The notes under the pieces: model-generated
The model's input: only the letters and a program-made list of their open reading frames with translations
Databases searched by the model: none
What the model was told of the DNA's origin: nothing
Source of the DNA: Parasponia andersonii
Taxonomy: Eukaryota; Streptophyta; Magnoliopsida; Rosales; Cannabaceae
NCBI GenBank assembly: GCA_002914805.1
Contig: JXTB01000157.1
Span: forward strand, 114,130-178,129
DNA length: 64,000 nucleotides
Reading direction: 5' to 3'
Shown here: positions 40,170-52,044 of the stretch, piece after piece
Numbering within the stretch: the first letter of the stretch is position 1
Layout of the letters: the number at the start of each line of letters is the position of its first letter
Position numbers and translations under genes: made by a program

Positions 40170-42560
40170 AGGTTGGGCCGACCTATTCAAGTAGACATAA
40201 TAGGTACTAATGCCCATGAACCAGCTAAATTAATTCATTATCTTGCACGGCCCACTATCCTTTATTGTCCCAGCCTATTTATTAGAAGTTCTTCATTACC
40301 AAGAAGTATATATATTGTTAATTATGTATGCAATTAATATTAGATATAATAGAAACAATAATTAATTTCACTTAATATTAGTATTATTCATCCACTAAGG
40401 AAGAAAATTGACCATTATAGTTGTTCATATTCCTAATATGGATGACATTTCTTTCGCTTGAGGTCAATCACGACGTAATGCTCATAAGATTAAAAATTGA
40501 CATCATTTTTGTGTCGAATCATTTCATTCTATCATTCAAATGCAACTTCATGAGTTGAATTATCGCTTTAACGAGGTGTATATAGTGGGTGGTCAATGAA
40601 TGAATGACAAATTACTTGTTTACATTGAGATATCTTTAATAGTATTGGTAATGAATTCATTCTAAAATACTTTTGAGGAATGAAAATATGCCGAGTACAA
40701 TTGTAATACTTGTTATTAATTTTTATTATAGTTACAACCTAGTCCCCCTTGATGAGAAATACTACCTCCGTAATATGTATTGATGTTATTATAAATACTA
40801 TATTGACCTACTTTCTCATTTAATGATTAGTGGTAGTAGATTAAGTTTCCACTTAATAACTTTGCCCATCACCCATTATGTAATAATGTTATTCTAATCA
40901 ATACAATAACCTAATTAGTTAGAGCAAGACAAGTACGTGAATTTTCACTTAAATTAACAATATTGATCCACTCTCTGCTACATTTAAATATATAATAATT
41001 TGTGAAAGTGTTGTTGTGAGTATTCTTACTACTTAATTAGTCATATTGTATTCAAATTTACTAAACTAATTCATTCACTTTAAATCCATGACACAATAAA
41101 TAATAGTGTTAAAATAAGTATTATAACCACATAACACAATAAATAATAGTGTTAAAATAAGTATTATAACCACATACTTCGTGATAAAACATAAATTTCA
41201 AATTTCACTATATTTTTACTAAATGCATAAATTTTAAATATAAGTTTAGCATCACACAATATGGTATTAGTGTTAGTATTAATGTAATTAAAACATAAAT
41301 AAACGTCCAATTTTGTGATAAAAGCTTTCTAACACTATGATAATAGAAAATAAATTAATAAGATTTTTTAACTTAATTTTGTAGATTCACTTAATTTTAA
41401 AATAATTGGAGCATAAACATATATAATAGTGTTATACTAAGAACTCTACTCAATAGTTTGTGACAAAATACAAAATGATCACTTAAATAGTGTGATCTAT
41501 CATTAAATAATACAAATTCATCAAGTTTTAATCTCATTTGTACTTCTAACATTACACAACGGTATTAATATAATAACTAAGGAACTTATAGGTATATTAC
41601 CGAATTTTGGCCAAAACTTAATATACGTCCAAGATCCAAATTGAATAGCTGAATATCCACCTAGCGTCTTGTTGGAATAAACTGTACCAAAAAGTAAACA
41701 TCTAGCTAAATTCTCTACAAGAAGGACATATATCAGCCTATCTCATCGCTTTACGTGGGATGGGCCACACCTGCTCAATGGGACATAATCCCACTTTTCC
41801 TCTGTAAATAATCATAGGCATGCCCACTATCCTTCAGCGACCCAGTCCACGTATCAATAGTTTTTGAATAGCAACAAAAAAAATTATAAAATACGTACGG
41901 GATTAAGATTACTCATGATAAAATAATGTAGATTTTCACTTAGTATTAGTATAATTCATCCAATATGGTCAAAAATTGAGCTATCTACCCAAAAGTAACA
42001 ATAATTTTTTGAAATTTTTAACTAATTAGTGCATATTCACTAATTTTGAATCTAATTAGACCATAAGACAATATGTAAATGTTATGATAAGTATTATATT
42101 GACCTACTTACTCATATTATAAATTACTTTGTGCATGAGTCAATATGTATAGTTGTCATTCTAAACAATACAATCACCTAATTTGTTAGATTATGACAAG
42201 TAGGTGAATTTTCACTTAATTTAGCCACGTTGATCCATTATCTGTTAGATTTAAGTACAAAAACATTTGTGATTATGTTATTGTAAGTACTATACCGACT
42301 TACTTTGTCATATTATACTAATATTTACTAATCTAATTACATTTCTTATTGATTAGTTAAAATTAGTTCAATCTAAATCAATGTTGTATTATATAATAGT
42401 GTTAAGCTAATTATTATAACCACATAGTTAGTAATATAATTATTAGTCACTTTGATTGATAAGCAGTTTCACTATACTTAGTGTTAATATAAATAATATA
42501 ATCATCTACTTCGTTAGATTAGGATTAATAACCATACGTTAATGCTAATTTCTTTCTCTT
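40170..42560. repeat. Degenerate two-copy AT-rich duplication
   Basis: Anchors of the first copy recur in order in the second: CCCACTATCCTT (about 40247 and 41824), TTCACTTA(A/G)TATTAGTAT (about 40368 and 41937), ATATTGACCTACTT (about 40798 and 42095), GTGAATTTTCACTTAA (about 40937 and 42206) and ATTATAACCACATA (about 41120 and 42411). Offsets shrink from about 1.57 to 1.26-1.3 kb, so internal gains or losses followed. Shorter related units recur inside. No coding content. Confidence 0.7.
41091..41176. repeat. Perfect tandem duplication of 43 bp
   Basis: 41091-41133 and 41134-41176 are identical as read, so this duplication is recent compared with the degenerate repeat around it. Confidence 0.95.
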
Positions 42561-43379
42561 GCAAATTTATCCAATTTCTTTCTAAATTTATCATGTCAAC
42601 GTGTGTAATATTTAAGCTAATAAATATACTCATCCGATTTCTCATATTATACGTGATGCTATTAAATTAACTCAATTACTCAACTTTGCTTTAACTAATT
42701 ATTTATACGGGATTAACATCATTCCATTTACAGGATTTATTACTATATAGAATAAATTTAATTAATTTAATAATTTCAATTGAAACCATAAGAAAAATAG
42801 ACGAAATTAGCAACTTTAATTATTTTACTAATTTCAGTGGAAATATGAAAATATATAGAAAATTGCAAAAAAAAAAAAAAACGATACAAAGATTTGAAAA
42901 TGACACTATTAAGTTCCATATCAACTCAAATACTTGGTCTTTTTGAAAAGAAACACATGCTCTAGCATACGTAATATTTTATCATCAATGCAAGATACTT
43001 GTCATTTCTCGGTCTATCCAAGCCCAAAATGGTAATCTCATAGAAAATAAATAGTTATTTCGTGGTATATTTACAGTTTAGCCTTTAACTTTTTTAATTT
43101 AATATTTTTAAATGTCATTGATTTTATACTATTACCCCTGAAAAAATAGTTTCACATTTTCTAAAAAAAAATTCTCCTTAATTAACCAGTTACTATTTCG
43201 CCCATTACCTACTACTCCACATAATATCCCTCCGCTAAACTTTGTCTTATTGTTGATTTCTACTATATTGTTATGTTTTAGATTATTGTCAGTTTTGACT
43301 TATATTCGCTTTCCAGATTCTTTTGTCATTTTTTATCTTGATTGTCATCCTTTCCTTATTGTTACTGCACTTTTTGTTG
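42561..43379. other. AT-rich intergenic DNA
   Basis: Nothing gene-like is seen. Confidence 0.5.
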
Positions 43380-44970
43380 GCATTATCAATTTTAGCCGTC
43401 ATTTAAACTTATAAAGTATATGATGAAAAAATAGACAAATTATAAATCATTTACAAAGTTATAACTTTTATTTAATGAAAATTTTAGAATTCCAAAACTA
43501 TCTCCAACTTTACCCTAGTGAAAATGCTCGGCTATATCAGAAAAAGTAAAAGTGAAGGAGGTAGTACCAAGATAGTTGCTAATCATATTTGACTGTGGTT
43601 GAGATTATTTTCGAATTAGGTCAAAATTGTTTTACCTATCGATCTAGATTGTTCGACTGAGGTTTAAATTTTTCGACCACCTCTTGAAATGACCAACAGA
43701 GGCAGCCGAATAAGTCTAATTATAGTCGAAATTTTTTTATCCTAGTAATTAGAGACACTGCCAAGATCGGGATCAGAACCGACGATGGTGGTGCGATGCT
43801 GTAGATGACGACGGTGGCAGAAATATGTTAAGAGTTTGTTGGAGAAAAATTGATCTTAGGGGTTGTTATGAAACATGATATCCAAATAATTTTATATGTA
43901 CAATATAGTAATAGAGTTTAATTTTGAAAATATTTATAGGCGAGTTCATTTTTCTATTGGTGTAAATTCCTTCTTTTTTTTTTTTTTTTCCTAGTAACAT
44001 CTTGTCGTTCCCATAATGTAATTGTTGATTATCTTTGTTTTCTTTTCTTGTCGTTTTCCATAACATCAATGGCTGTCGTTGCCCTCTCTTCTTCCATTGT
44101 TTTCTTTCCTTTTCGATATATTTTCGAAATCAGACGTTATTTACATGTATGTGCCTTTTTTCTTTTCTTTTTTTTTTTTCCCAAATAATATCGTATCGTT
44201 TTCATCAACATCATTGCCGTTTCTCTTTCCCGTCGTTTTCTATGACAACAATGTAGTTCTTTCTTCTTCTTTTTTCCCTTTATTTTATTATTATTTTTTT
44301 TTTAAGTGAGTCTATTACCACACCTTGTTTGCTCACCACACCCATTTTCTAAAACCATACACTAATTAAATTTTAAAATATCAATTTTGCTTATTACAAC
44401 TTCCATTATTCCAAAATTGTCGTAAGCATAAATAATAATAAAAAAATTCTATTTTCCCACTCATATTCTATATTCTTTTCATTCATCATCTACTTACAAT
44501 CAATACCGACACTATTTCTGGCTTATGAGTAACATTTTGGATCAAAGAAGGTTTTTTCTTAAAAAGAGATAATTCAAGTTTAGAAAACATCCAATGTTAG
44601 GAGTTTAATAATATGCGAAGTAGAATTTTTTTGTTTTTCGTAGACTATGCAAAATAGATTAGTTTTTGGATATGGGATGGCTTTTATTTGATCCTTTAAG
44701 TCATTTACATAGGAAATTGACGATTAAGGTTGTGAAAAAAAAAAAAAGAAAATCCACTTGAATGATTCAAAAGATAAGTAATATATTTCACTTTGTTTTC
44801 AATTTCCTTCTTTTTTTTTTTTCTTTTGAGGAAAAAACCATTATGGATGATTAAAAACATGATCAACCCAGATTTGCATATCGGATGATTTAAAAATAAA
44901 TAAATAAATAAATAAGACAAAAAAATTCAGAAGATTTCCATATTTCTGATAAATGTGACGAGATAATTGT

Positions 44971-45010
44971 AGATTTTCAATTTTCACACTAGATTTTCAA
45001 TTTTCACACT
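44971..45010. repeat. Perfect 20-bp tandem repeat, two copies
   Basis: AGATTTTCAATTTTCACACT occurs twice in a row. Confidence 0.95.
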
Positions 45011-45053
45011 ATATGGTTTCTCTTCTATTCTGAAAACTTTCTTTATATTGTTC

Positions 45054-45078
45054 ATATATATATATATATATATATATA
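45054..45078. repeat. TA microsatellite
   Basis: About 12 AT/TA units. Similar runs lie at 5137-5162, 7466-7483, 46518-46534, 51324-51349, 51480-51531 (interrupted) and 56249-56271. Confidence 0.9.
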
Positions 45079-45880
45079 ATAGTAAAAGAGAGATAATCAT
45101 CATGATTTCTAAATAATTATTTTTTCGGTTTTTCTTAATGGACAGGTGAGATAAGATTGTTTCCTATTAGACAAAATCTGTGAAACAATTTAGTTTATTA
45201 CTATGCATTTTAATATAATTTTGATTAAGGGTGATTTTGACAATAAAATAATTCTTTTGAGAAGAGTACGGTGAGGAGAATTTATACTTAGGGGTCTACT
45301 TAACTCTAACGATGAAAAAATGACTCACCAATAGATGTCATATCACATAAATAAAATTACTTAGGTACCCTATATACTAATAAACCATAAAATATATTCT
45401 TCTTCAACAAAATCCAAATTATTTCTACCATATCTACCACCACCGTCAATCTGACTTCGACCCCAATTATGCCTCCAATTGACTAGGGTCGATAAATTTC
45501 AACCATGATCAAACCTATTATACCACCTCTTTTAATTGTTGAATAAGTCAAATCAGCAGCCGAAAATTTTTGACCCAAATATCGACTGGGGTCAAAGTTA
45601 TCAATTGAAAATTTTCGACCGCTGTTTAACTAAGTTGAACAATCGATCGTAGCTAAATAATTTTGGCCACAATCAAATATAGTCAGCTGCATTTTTCATT
45701 TTTGACTTTTTGGATTTGGATAAAAATTTTTGATTGGTATCGAGTTAAGAATAATTTTAGAACTCTAAAATTTTTTTTAAATAACATGACAATAAAAACT
45801 CTAATTTTGTAAATAACGTTTAGATTATCTCTCTTCTTTATTACTTGCTTTAAAAGAGTGTAAAATTGATAATATAGAAG

Positions 45881-46517
45881 GGTCCGCAATATAGCCGTCC
45901 TTTTGATAAATTATTTGAAGTCAAACGTTTACAGGTTTGTCATGTTTTCCATCAGCGTGTTAAAAAGGGTAAAGGCTCCTAGTTTGGATCGGTACGAGAT
46001 TTGAAGTTCTTGACTTGTGTGATAGAGTAGTCGTGTCATCTTGTGATTGATGAGTTAGGAACTACGAAGGGTTGCATTAACAGTACGACCGATGATGGTC
46101 ATGGCTCCACCCCATTCTTCAACATCTTTCCTCTTTTAAGCTCTAGTCATAAAATTCTTGTCACAATTTTTTTCATTTTTTATTCAAATTATATATATAA
46201 CTAGCCTAATTAATATTTGAACGTCTCTTCTATCCTTATACACACTTACATACACTCTCAAAAAACTCAAAAGTCTTATCAATCAACTGACAAAAATTCA
46301 TGTCACATTATTTTGTCCAAATATTTAGTGCAAAAATAATTATGTATCAACATTACTCAACTAAAAATTAAATGCAAAAGAAGAGTATTAATCTTATATT
46401 ACTCTTTATAGTCACTTTATTCATTACTAATTGGCTATTTACCACATTCGACATATGTAACTACGAAAACTGAACTAGGAATCTAGTTAGGATGTTCTTT
46501 ATGAAACACAAACACAC

Positions 46518-46571
<54 letters not shown>

Positions 46572-46929
46572 ATATAACCATCGAAAAACCAAGATTGAGA
46601 GCTAATTTAGTCACATTCGTTTTGGTTTATAAGTATGTGAGTCTTTTGTCCATTGAATGGTATTCAAGTGGTGTATTGGTCACTTGGTTGTAATTATTGA
46701 CCTTCATAAAAATAATTAATTTAATAGTGTACGGTCCTTCCTACGTGGCGGAAAAATGAGTGATTTGAACAAGACTACGTCTTCTTCCATTATTTTCTCA
46801 TTTACTCCTCAATTATTGCAACTACCGTTATAAATTCATAGAGTGGAGTTCCACTTTATGAATCATAAGTGTAGTTGAAATTCTTCAACATCCTTTCTTT
46901 TTCAAGCTCTAGTAGTAAAAATTCACGCA
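45881..46929. other. Intergenic DNA with simple repeats
   Basis: Holds a TA run followed by a GA run (46518-46563) and two direct copies of a ~48-bp word containing ATTCTTCAACATC (46117-46163 and 46877-46925). No gene is supported. Confidence 0.5.
46518..46563. repeat. Compound TA/GA microsatellite
   Basis: About 8 TA units run directly into about 14 GA units. Confidence 0.9.
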
Positions 46930-47010
46930 CCTGTGAAGAAAGATTTTGTATTTTTTAGCCTCCCAGAGAGAAAAAAAATTGGATGCTTTACGTTCATGTC
47001 GATATCTATT

Positions 47011-47492
47011 GTGCCACGGGTTCCTCATTTGAGATTGGAGTTCCATCTCAAAAGGTGAGTCTGTTGAGCGTGCTAGCCCAATTCATTATAAATTTATTCT
47101 CAAACTTATGTTTTGCCGATGTGGGATTCGTTCGTACCCAACAATTCCCCTCGGAACGAAGTACCATGACCCTCTTGATAATCCACATTCCGTTCTGGGA
47201 TACCCCATCACGACTTCACCACCGTGTTCTTATGGAGTTTACAACTCATACTCCTCAAGATTTCCACCGCGTCTTTTTCTGCGTTAACATGGAGGTTGGT
47301 CTACATCGAGTGTTCAAGAATTTTCACCACTGTGATATAACCCGAGCCCATACTTCATCCGACAGATCGCAATATTTGGGTCTATGCTCACTGCACCACT
47401 TGTTGTGCCATAGGTTCCTTATAAGGATTCAGGTTCCATCTCAAAATGTCAACCTATTGAGTAGCCCAATCCCTTGTAAACCACTAAATTTA
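47011..47492. repeat. Inserted unit with ~85-bp direct terminal repeats inside the duplicate
   Basis: 47011-47097 and 47404-47492 are imperfect direct repeats sharing GTGCCA...GGTTCC, GTTCCATCTCAAAA and AGCCCAAT in the same order. About 300 bp between them includes GATGTGGGATTCG, a wording common in short plant repeats. It could be a small LTR-type (TRIM-like) fossil or a tandem fragment; no clear TG...CA ends or target duplication are seen. Confidence 0.5.
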
Positions 47493-47720
47493 GGGACCTG
47501 ATTTGTTAATATTCTTAATTTTCTTGGCATGGTAAGCTCTTCTAGTTGAAACTAGATTCAAATTCCAAAGTTGTGTTTCAGTACACGTGTTTTAACTTAT
47601 ATTTTATATTTTTTCCTTGTAACTTTTCTTATAATTTGATGCTGCAATATTATTAAAGTTCAGACCAAGTTTCAAGCAGAACGGGGCTCTGTCACTGCTG
47701 GCAACGCTTCCCTCATAAGG

Positions 47721-47722
<2 letters not shown>

Positions 47723-47768
<46 letters not shown>
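47723..47768. repeat. CT microsatellite in the thiolase duplicate
   Basis: Corresponds to 2269-2292 in the parent but is roughly twice as long. Confidence 0.9.
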
Positions 47769-47772
<4 letters not shown>

Positions 47773-48255
47773 GTAATGCAAATGGATAGACTGAATATCT
47801 AGGGCTGTATATTGAATTCAACTGAATATCATTTCGTTGCTAAGTTTCTGGTTTGAAGTATATCCTTCCTGTTGGTTCAGAATATGTTGAATGAAAGAGA
47901 GAATATTTTTATTACCTTGCCCTTCACTATGGTTTGGTGCTTTTTAATGGATAGTGATGGTACAGCTGCACTAGTCTTAGTGAGTGGAGACAAGCCACTT
48001 CAACTTGTGTTGCAAGTAATTGCTAAAATTCTTGTGTACTGCTGTACCAAAATTCTTGTGTCTCTCTTTTGAATTTTGGTACTGCTGAAACTCTGGTGCT
48101 CAAAGAAAATTGTCTTTGCTGGCACGTGAATTCTTCACAACTGCCCCAGCACTTGTTATACCCAAAGCTATTTCAAATGCTGGTTTGGATGCTTCTCAAA
48201 TTGACTACGAATTCCATACGCCCAGAGCAAGAATTTTCTGTGTTATTGATGTTTA

Positions 48256-48508
48256 CCATGGGATTATGGACTTCAATTGATCAAAGAAATTCTCTTCGAG
48301 CGATAGGATCATCCAAAGAAAAGAATAGGCTAGATGGATGGTTTCCTTTGCTTATTTATTTTGATGCAAACAATGATATTAGTCCAAAGAAGACATTACA
48401 GAGGATCTTCATTTTCAATTGTACACAACGAGTACTTAAGCCACGTGAGCAACAACAGGCCTGGCACATGGTACTGACTTAAAATTTTGCTTTGGACTGG
48501 GAAAGATT
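48256..48508. other. Spacer between the thiolase duplicate and the CslE stop codon
   Basis: About 250 bases; it should contain the CslE 3' untranslated region (- strand). Nothing else is recognised. Confidence 0.5.
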
Positions 48509-50852
48509 CTAATAAAGAGCAATGGAACATGCCACTATAGTGAACATAATTGACCGGTAAGTCACTGAGGTGGGCATTCTACCCTTGTCCTTCCTTAAAA
48601 AGGTAGCTTGGTAAATTGGCAGGTTGATGAAAACCAGCAGACCACAAAGAATAGCCTGCAAGGAAAATGGGTTAAGAAATAAACTCTGCTCACTCAAAAC
48701 CGACCTCTTCAGACCCCAGATGAAACCCATGGCATTGAGCATTGCGAGCGTCGACAAAATCGTAAACATCGGTGAATCAGTACCAAACTCCGTTAGCTCT
48801 TGCTCGTATCTTTCAGAAACATCGTCATCTACCACCTTTGCAGTTATGGTGAAGGCTAACTTAGTGAATCCCAGTAGCCTTAAAATGTTGTCGAGTAAGC
48901 TAAAGAAAAAAGAAGTTGTCCTTTTAAACAGCCACATTCTTTGATCGTTCAACCATTCCTGGCATGTCCCTCCATAGATTAGAAGTTCTCCAAGGCTGAA
49001 GGCCCGGTTGCCGAAGAAGACAGAAAAAAATGGTACAACCCATATGTCGGACATCTGCCAGAACAATGTATATATGATTCAAATTGTTGCAATGTTCTAC
49101 TTTTCAGCAATGTAAGTACACTCACAAGTACACGATTCACCTTGTTGAGAAATTCCAAGGTTTGCACGAGTACCCTTTGTCACTATTGGATGGTCAGATG
49201 ATCCCGATGATCCAATGGTGATAAGGGTACCGAGCATCGGTGTCAACTTAGTATACTACCTAATGTGACCTTAAATTCTTGTGAAACGTATTTTTTCACT
49301 TGAAAATTGAAAGGGACTACTGTTTGGAATCCCAGAAAGGTTAATATGTTACCTGAGGGAACAATGAGATTCCTTTGAGCAGACAGAGTGATGGCACAAT
49401 GATATAGTAGAGTGAAGGCAAGCAATTTAGTGGCCATAGCAAGTACAAGAAGTATGAAAGCTGAAGTCGTATGGGAATCTTTTGGTAGCCGTACGTCAAG
49501 GGACAATACCTTGAGAGCAAGATTTGAAGATCTCCTTCAGCCCATCTCTTGTGTTGTACAAGTGTTTGCAGCAGTGTTGTGGGAGCAGCTCCTAGAAAGG
49601 CCTTTCTTTCTGGACAACAGTACACGGATCTCCATCCTCTACACTGTATTACTAATCCTGTTAAAACGTCTTCTACCAGACATCCATATATCAGACCCAT
49701 CTGCAGATCAACATACATAAGCATAACTACGTCGCTCAGCTTAATCATCACCGCTGGTTTTTCAACTAGTCAGAAATTGTCACGTAAAACCTAGATAGAG
49801 TGAGAATATGAGAGAAACCTCTTTTCCCCACTCGGTGTTTTCTTCGTAGGTACAGCTTGCGAGAAACTTGCTTGTTTCCTCGAGAGCTTCTGCACTAATT
49901 TCTTCTGCTTTTCCCTTATCATTCTTGCCTTTCCAGTCTAGTGCTTTATTTGCGTCCTTGTATTTCTTACCTGAAAGAGATTCCCTTCTGTGAAAGCACC
50001 CAGTACCAATGTAGCAAGGCCCTCCATGAGCGTCAAGTCCTCGAAGCTCAACCTTGAGATCATCATGAACATGTCAAGTAAAGACTCGCACCGCAATAAA
50101 GTAAAGAGAAGGGCAGTTATTAGTAAGTACGTAGGCCAACCTCCATTATACATCGCAAGGAATTGCTGTAAATATCATTCTTGGTAAGGTTCTCAAATGC
50201 CTGTGGAAACTGAACAAAGGCAACCTCATGGCCTCTCTCTTCATCCAGAAAGAAGCATAGTGCATCTCTCACTGACTCTGAATTGTTCGAATACATGTCG
50301 CAGTCCACGTTTAGAATTACGGGAGCGTTGCTGATTCGTGATGATACTCTTATCTATATATTTTCTCAAAGGAAGAAACCAAAACACAGGAAAAGAAAAA
50401 TCAGTTGAATCTAATTACTATTAGCTAATTAAGTCAAAATAGGGGTTAATTAGTTAGCATTTAATTAACCAGTGAGTTCAAGGCTCCTGCTTTGAAGTTA
50501 TGGTTGTATTGGGGTCTCTTTTCACGTGCCAAGTATACAAGAGTTGGCAAAGGTTGTCCTTCAATGTCAACAGCCTTGGGGTCTCTTCCATCGATAAGAA
50601 TCTATATTAGCAAAAGCATGAAGTAATTACTGGTTGTTTAATCTCGGCTGGATACTTAATTTATTAAAGATCTTAATTTTCCACTATTAGAATATTAAAA
50701 AGGTGTAGTACTTGAAGAATGGTCTGATGGTCACGTCTACTTGAAACAAAGTCCCACTCATGAAAGCCCTTATGTTCTTTTCGTATCGCTTCTGAAATTT
50801 GGCCTACTTTTGTGGTCTTTTCAATCCTTCTTTTCATGTCTTCATATAATTT
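48509..50852 (-). pseudogene. CSLE: Cellulose synthase-like protein E (CslE) gene, 5' exons missing
   Basis: A Golgi/membrane family-2 glycosyltransferase of the plant-specific CslE group; its product polysaccharide is unsettled. Six exons in order: 50712-50852 (KLYEDMKRRIEK...), 50470-50601 ([22 protein letters not shown]), 50141-50353 (NVDCDMYSNN, the second catalytic Asp region), 49819-50052 (GPCYIGTGCFHRRESL), 49353-49700 (VEDVLTGLVIQC and QHKRW, the TED-like and QxxRW sites) and 48509-49054 (C-terminal membrane helices, RKDKGRMPTSVT). All join in one frame, giving 537 residues with no stop; family members have about 730-760. Missing are the N-terminal membrane helices and the first catalytic Asp (DDGGS). 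None of this is seen between 50853 and the retroelement at 51592, nor beyond it. Either the copy was truncated or its 5' exons lie far upstream, outside the window. Confidence 0.9.
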
Positions 50853-51504
50853 CTGTAACACAAAAAATAAATATTATTTCAATTATGTTTATAATAATAT
50901 TCTCTTTCAATTGATTTGTCATATTATAATATTCCTTGATTAATTACTATGCATTCTATGGAGTTGACCCGAATGTAAACTTTGGTAGCTATGGTTAAAA
51001 TTACTGATTCTCAATCCCTTTCCCTAGGTTTGATATATGTAGTTCCGGAATAGACATATTTATATAAATAGGAGCAGTAATTATATATATACAAATTCCA
51101 GGCTCAATAGTAGCAAAATCATTGACTGGTTATTAAAGGTTTCCCATAATATTCTAGTGCACAATTGATTAAGAATAAGACCCAAGAAGCTACTTGGCAG
51201 TCAACTGCAGTCTGCAGCCTCTCATCCTTATTTTCCATTCGAAAAAAAAAAAAAAAGAACCATCGAAATCCTTTTGAAATTTCAAGTTAAGAGTTTTCGA
51301 CGCAAACACAATTAGTAGTAATCATATATATATATATATATATATATATGGACAGGACCCTATTGTCTACGTTAATTATTTGTATTTCCAAAACAAAGAT
51401 CACCATTCTTAATTTACTTGGACAAGGTCCAAGTCCCCTTCATTTGACGTGGGATAGTACGGAAAATTAATTTTAGAAATATATATATATATATAGATAA
51501 AAAA

Positions 51505-51536
<32 letters not shown>

Positions 51537-51591
51537 GTATATGTCTCTGGGCAATAGATACATGACAGTGACGATGTCCAGCTCCGTAAGA
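50853..51591. other. AT-rich DNA upstream of the first visible CslE exon
   Basis: Starts with the rest of a CslE intron (acceptor just above 50852), then AT microsatellites at 51324-51349 and 51480-51531. No further CslE exon was found on the - strand. Confidence 0.6.
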
Positions 51592-52044
51592 ATTATTGAA
51601 AATTAAAGAAATATTCTAATTCTATCAATACGAGTCCAATAAGTTGGAATTAGTCTAAGTGCAAATTCATAAAAAAAAAAAATCCATATTTAAATTGAAG
51701 AAGCCTTCCACCTAGAATCTTATAATGTTAGTTAATTATTAGGTTTTTGCATGTGAATCATTTGATTACTTAGATTATTATTAGAAGTGTGTAGAAGAAA
51801 ATATGTATGGCTTATGGATTTTTACAATTATTTATTTGTGTGGTTCTTATTGTTTCTCATGTAGTATAAATATTCTTTCCCATTTGAGTTCTAAGCATCA
51901 AGTAAGAAGTAAATCTTCAAATAGTCAAGAGAATAGAGAAAGAAGCATAGCTTTTAGTGAGTGAGTAAGTTTGAAGAATGAAGTTAAGAATTTTCTCTTG
52001 TAATAATATTTGAGTGAGTAATAAAACTTGTTTTATTTCTAACA
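51592..52044 (+). repeat. 5' LTR of the old copia fossil
   Basis: Aligns with 55446-55902. It has a TATA-like TATAAATA near 51867 and ends CTAACA just before the primer-binding site. The left border is approximate because its first bases have diverged. Confidence 0.8.

Larger units (their letters stand above)
43380..45880. repeat. Long imperfect inverted repeat, possible non-autonomous DNA transposon
   Basis: Left arm about 43380-43860 and right arm about 45400-45880 align as reverse complements. Left TTTGACTGTGGTTGAGATTA matches the complement of right GGCCACAATCAAATATAG; left GATTGTTCGACT matches right GTTGAACAATC; left GACGACGGTGGCAGAAATAT matches the complement of right CTACCACCACCGTC. 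The ~1.5 kb between the arms is T-rich, with a 20-bp perfect tandem repeat (44971-45010) and a TA microsatellite (45054-45078), and has no supported gene. The structure fits a foldback or Mutator-like non-autonomous element; exact ends and target duplication were not found. Confidence 0.55.
46930..48255 (+). pseudogene. Mosaic partial duplicate of the thiolase gene
   Basis: A DNA-level (intron-containing) copy of parts of the gene at 1-3982, in the same orientation. Pieces in order: 46930-47012 matches intron 3 (about 592-682); 47013-47480 is foreign; from 47481 it follows intron 6, exon 7 (about 47637-47719), a shortened intron 7 with a CT run, exon 8 (about 47955-48030), a shortened intron 8 and exon 9 (about 48122-48208). 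Exon 9 breaks off after ATTGACTAC and is fused to the parent's 3' flank (about 4293-4355). Exon 7 has lost one G from the five-G run after CAGAAC (frameshift), and the exon-9 acceptor reads CTG instead of CAG. Exons 1-6 and 10-13 with all catalytic motifs are missing, so it cannot make a thiolase. Confidence 0.93.

Noticed and set aside
44035-44309. Phe/Ser-rich + strand frames that look like membrane proteins
   Set aside because: They come from T- and TTC-rich low-complexity DNA inside the inverted repeat.
46983-47501. 172-codon + strand frame
   Set aside because: It runs across the border of the thiolase duplicate and the inserted repeat unit, and its composition shows no domain; a chance frame in less AT-rich repeat DNA.
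47955-48208. A functional shortened thiolase from the duplicate
   Set aside because: The acceptor of exon 9 is lost, exon 7 carries a one-base deletion and every catalytic residue lies in missing exons.
48624-48944. + strand frames over the CslE exons (also at 49412-49794 and 49990-50187)
   Set aside because: Antisense to well-matched CslE exons and without matches of their own.
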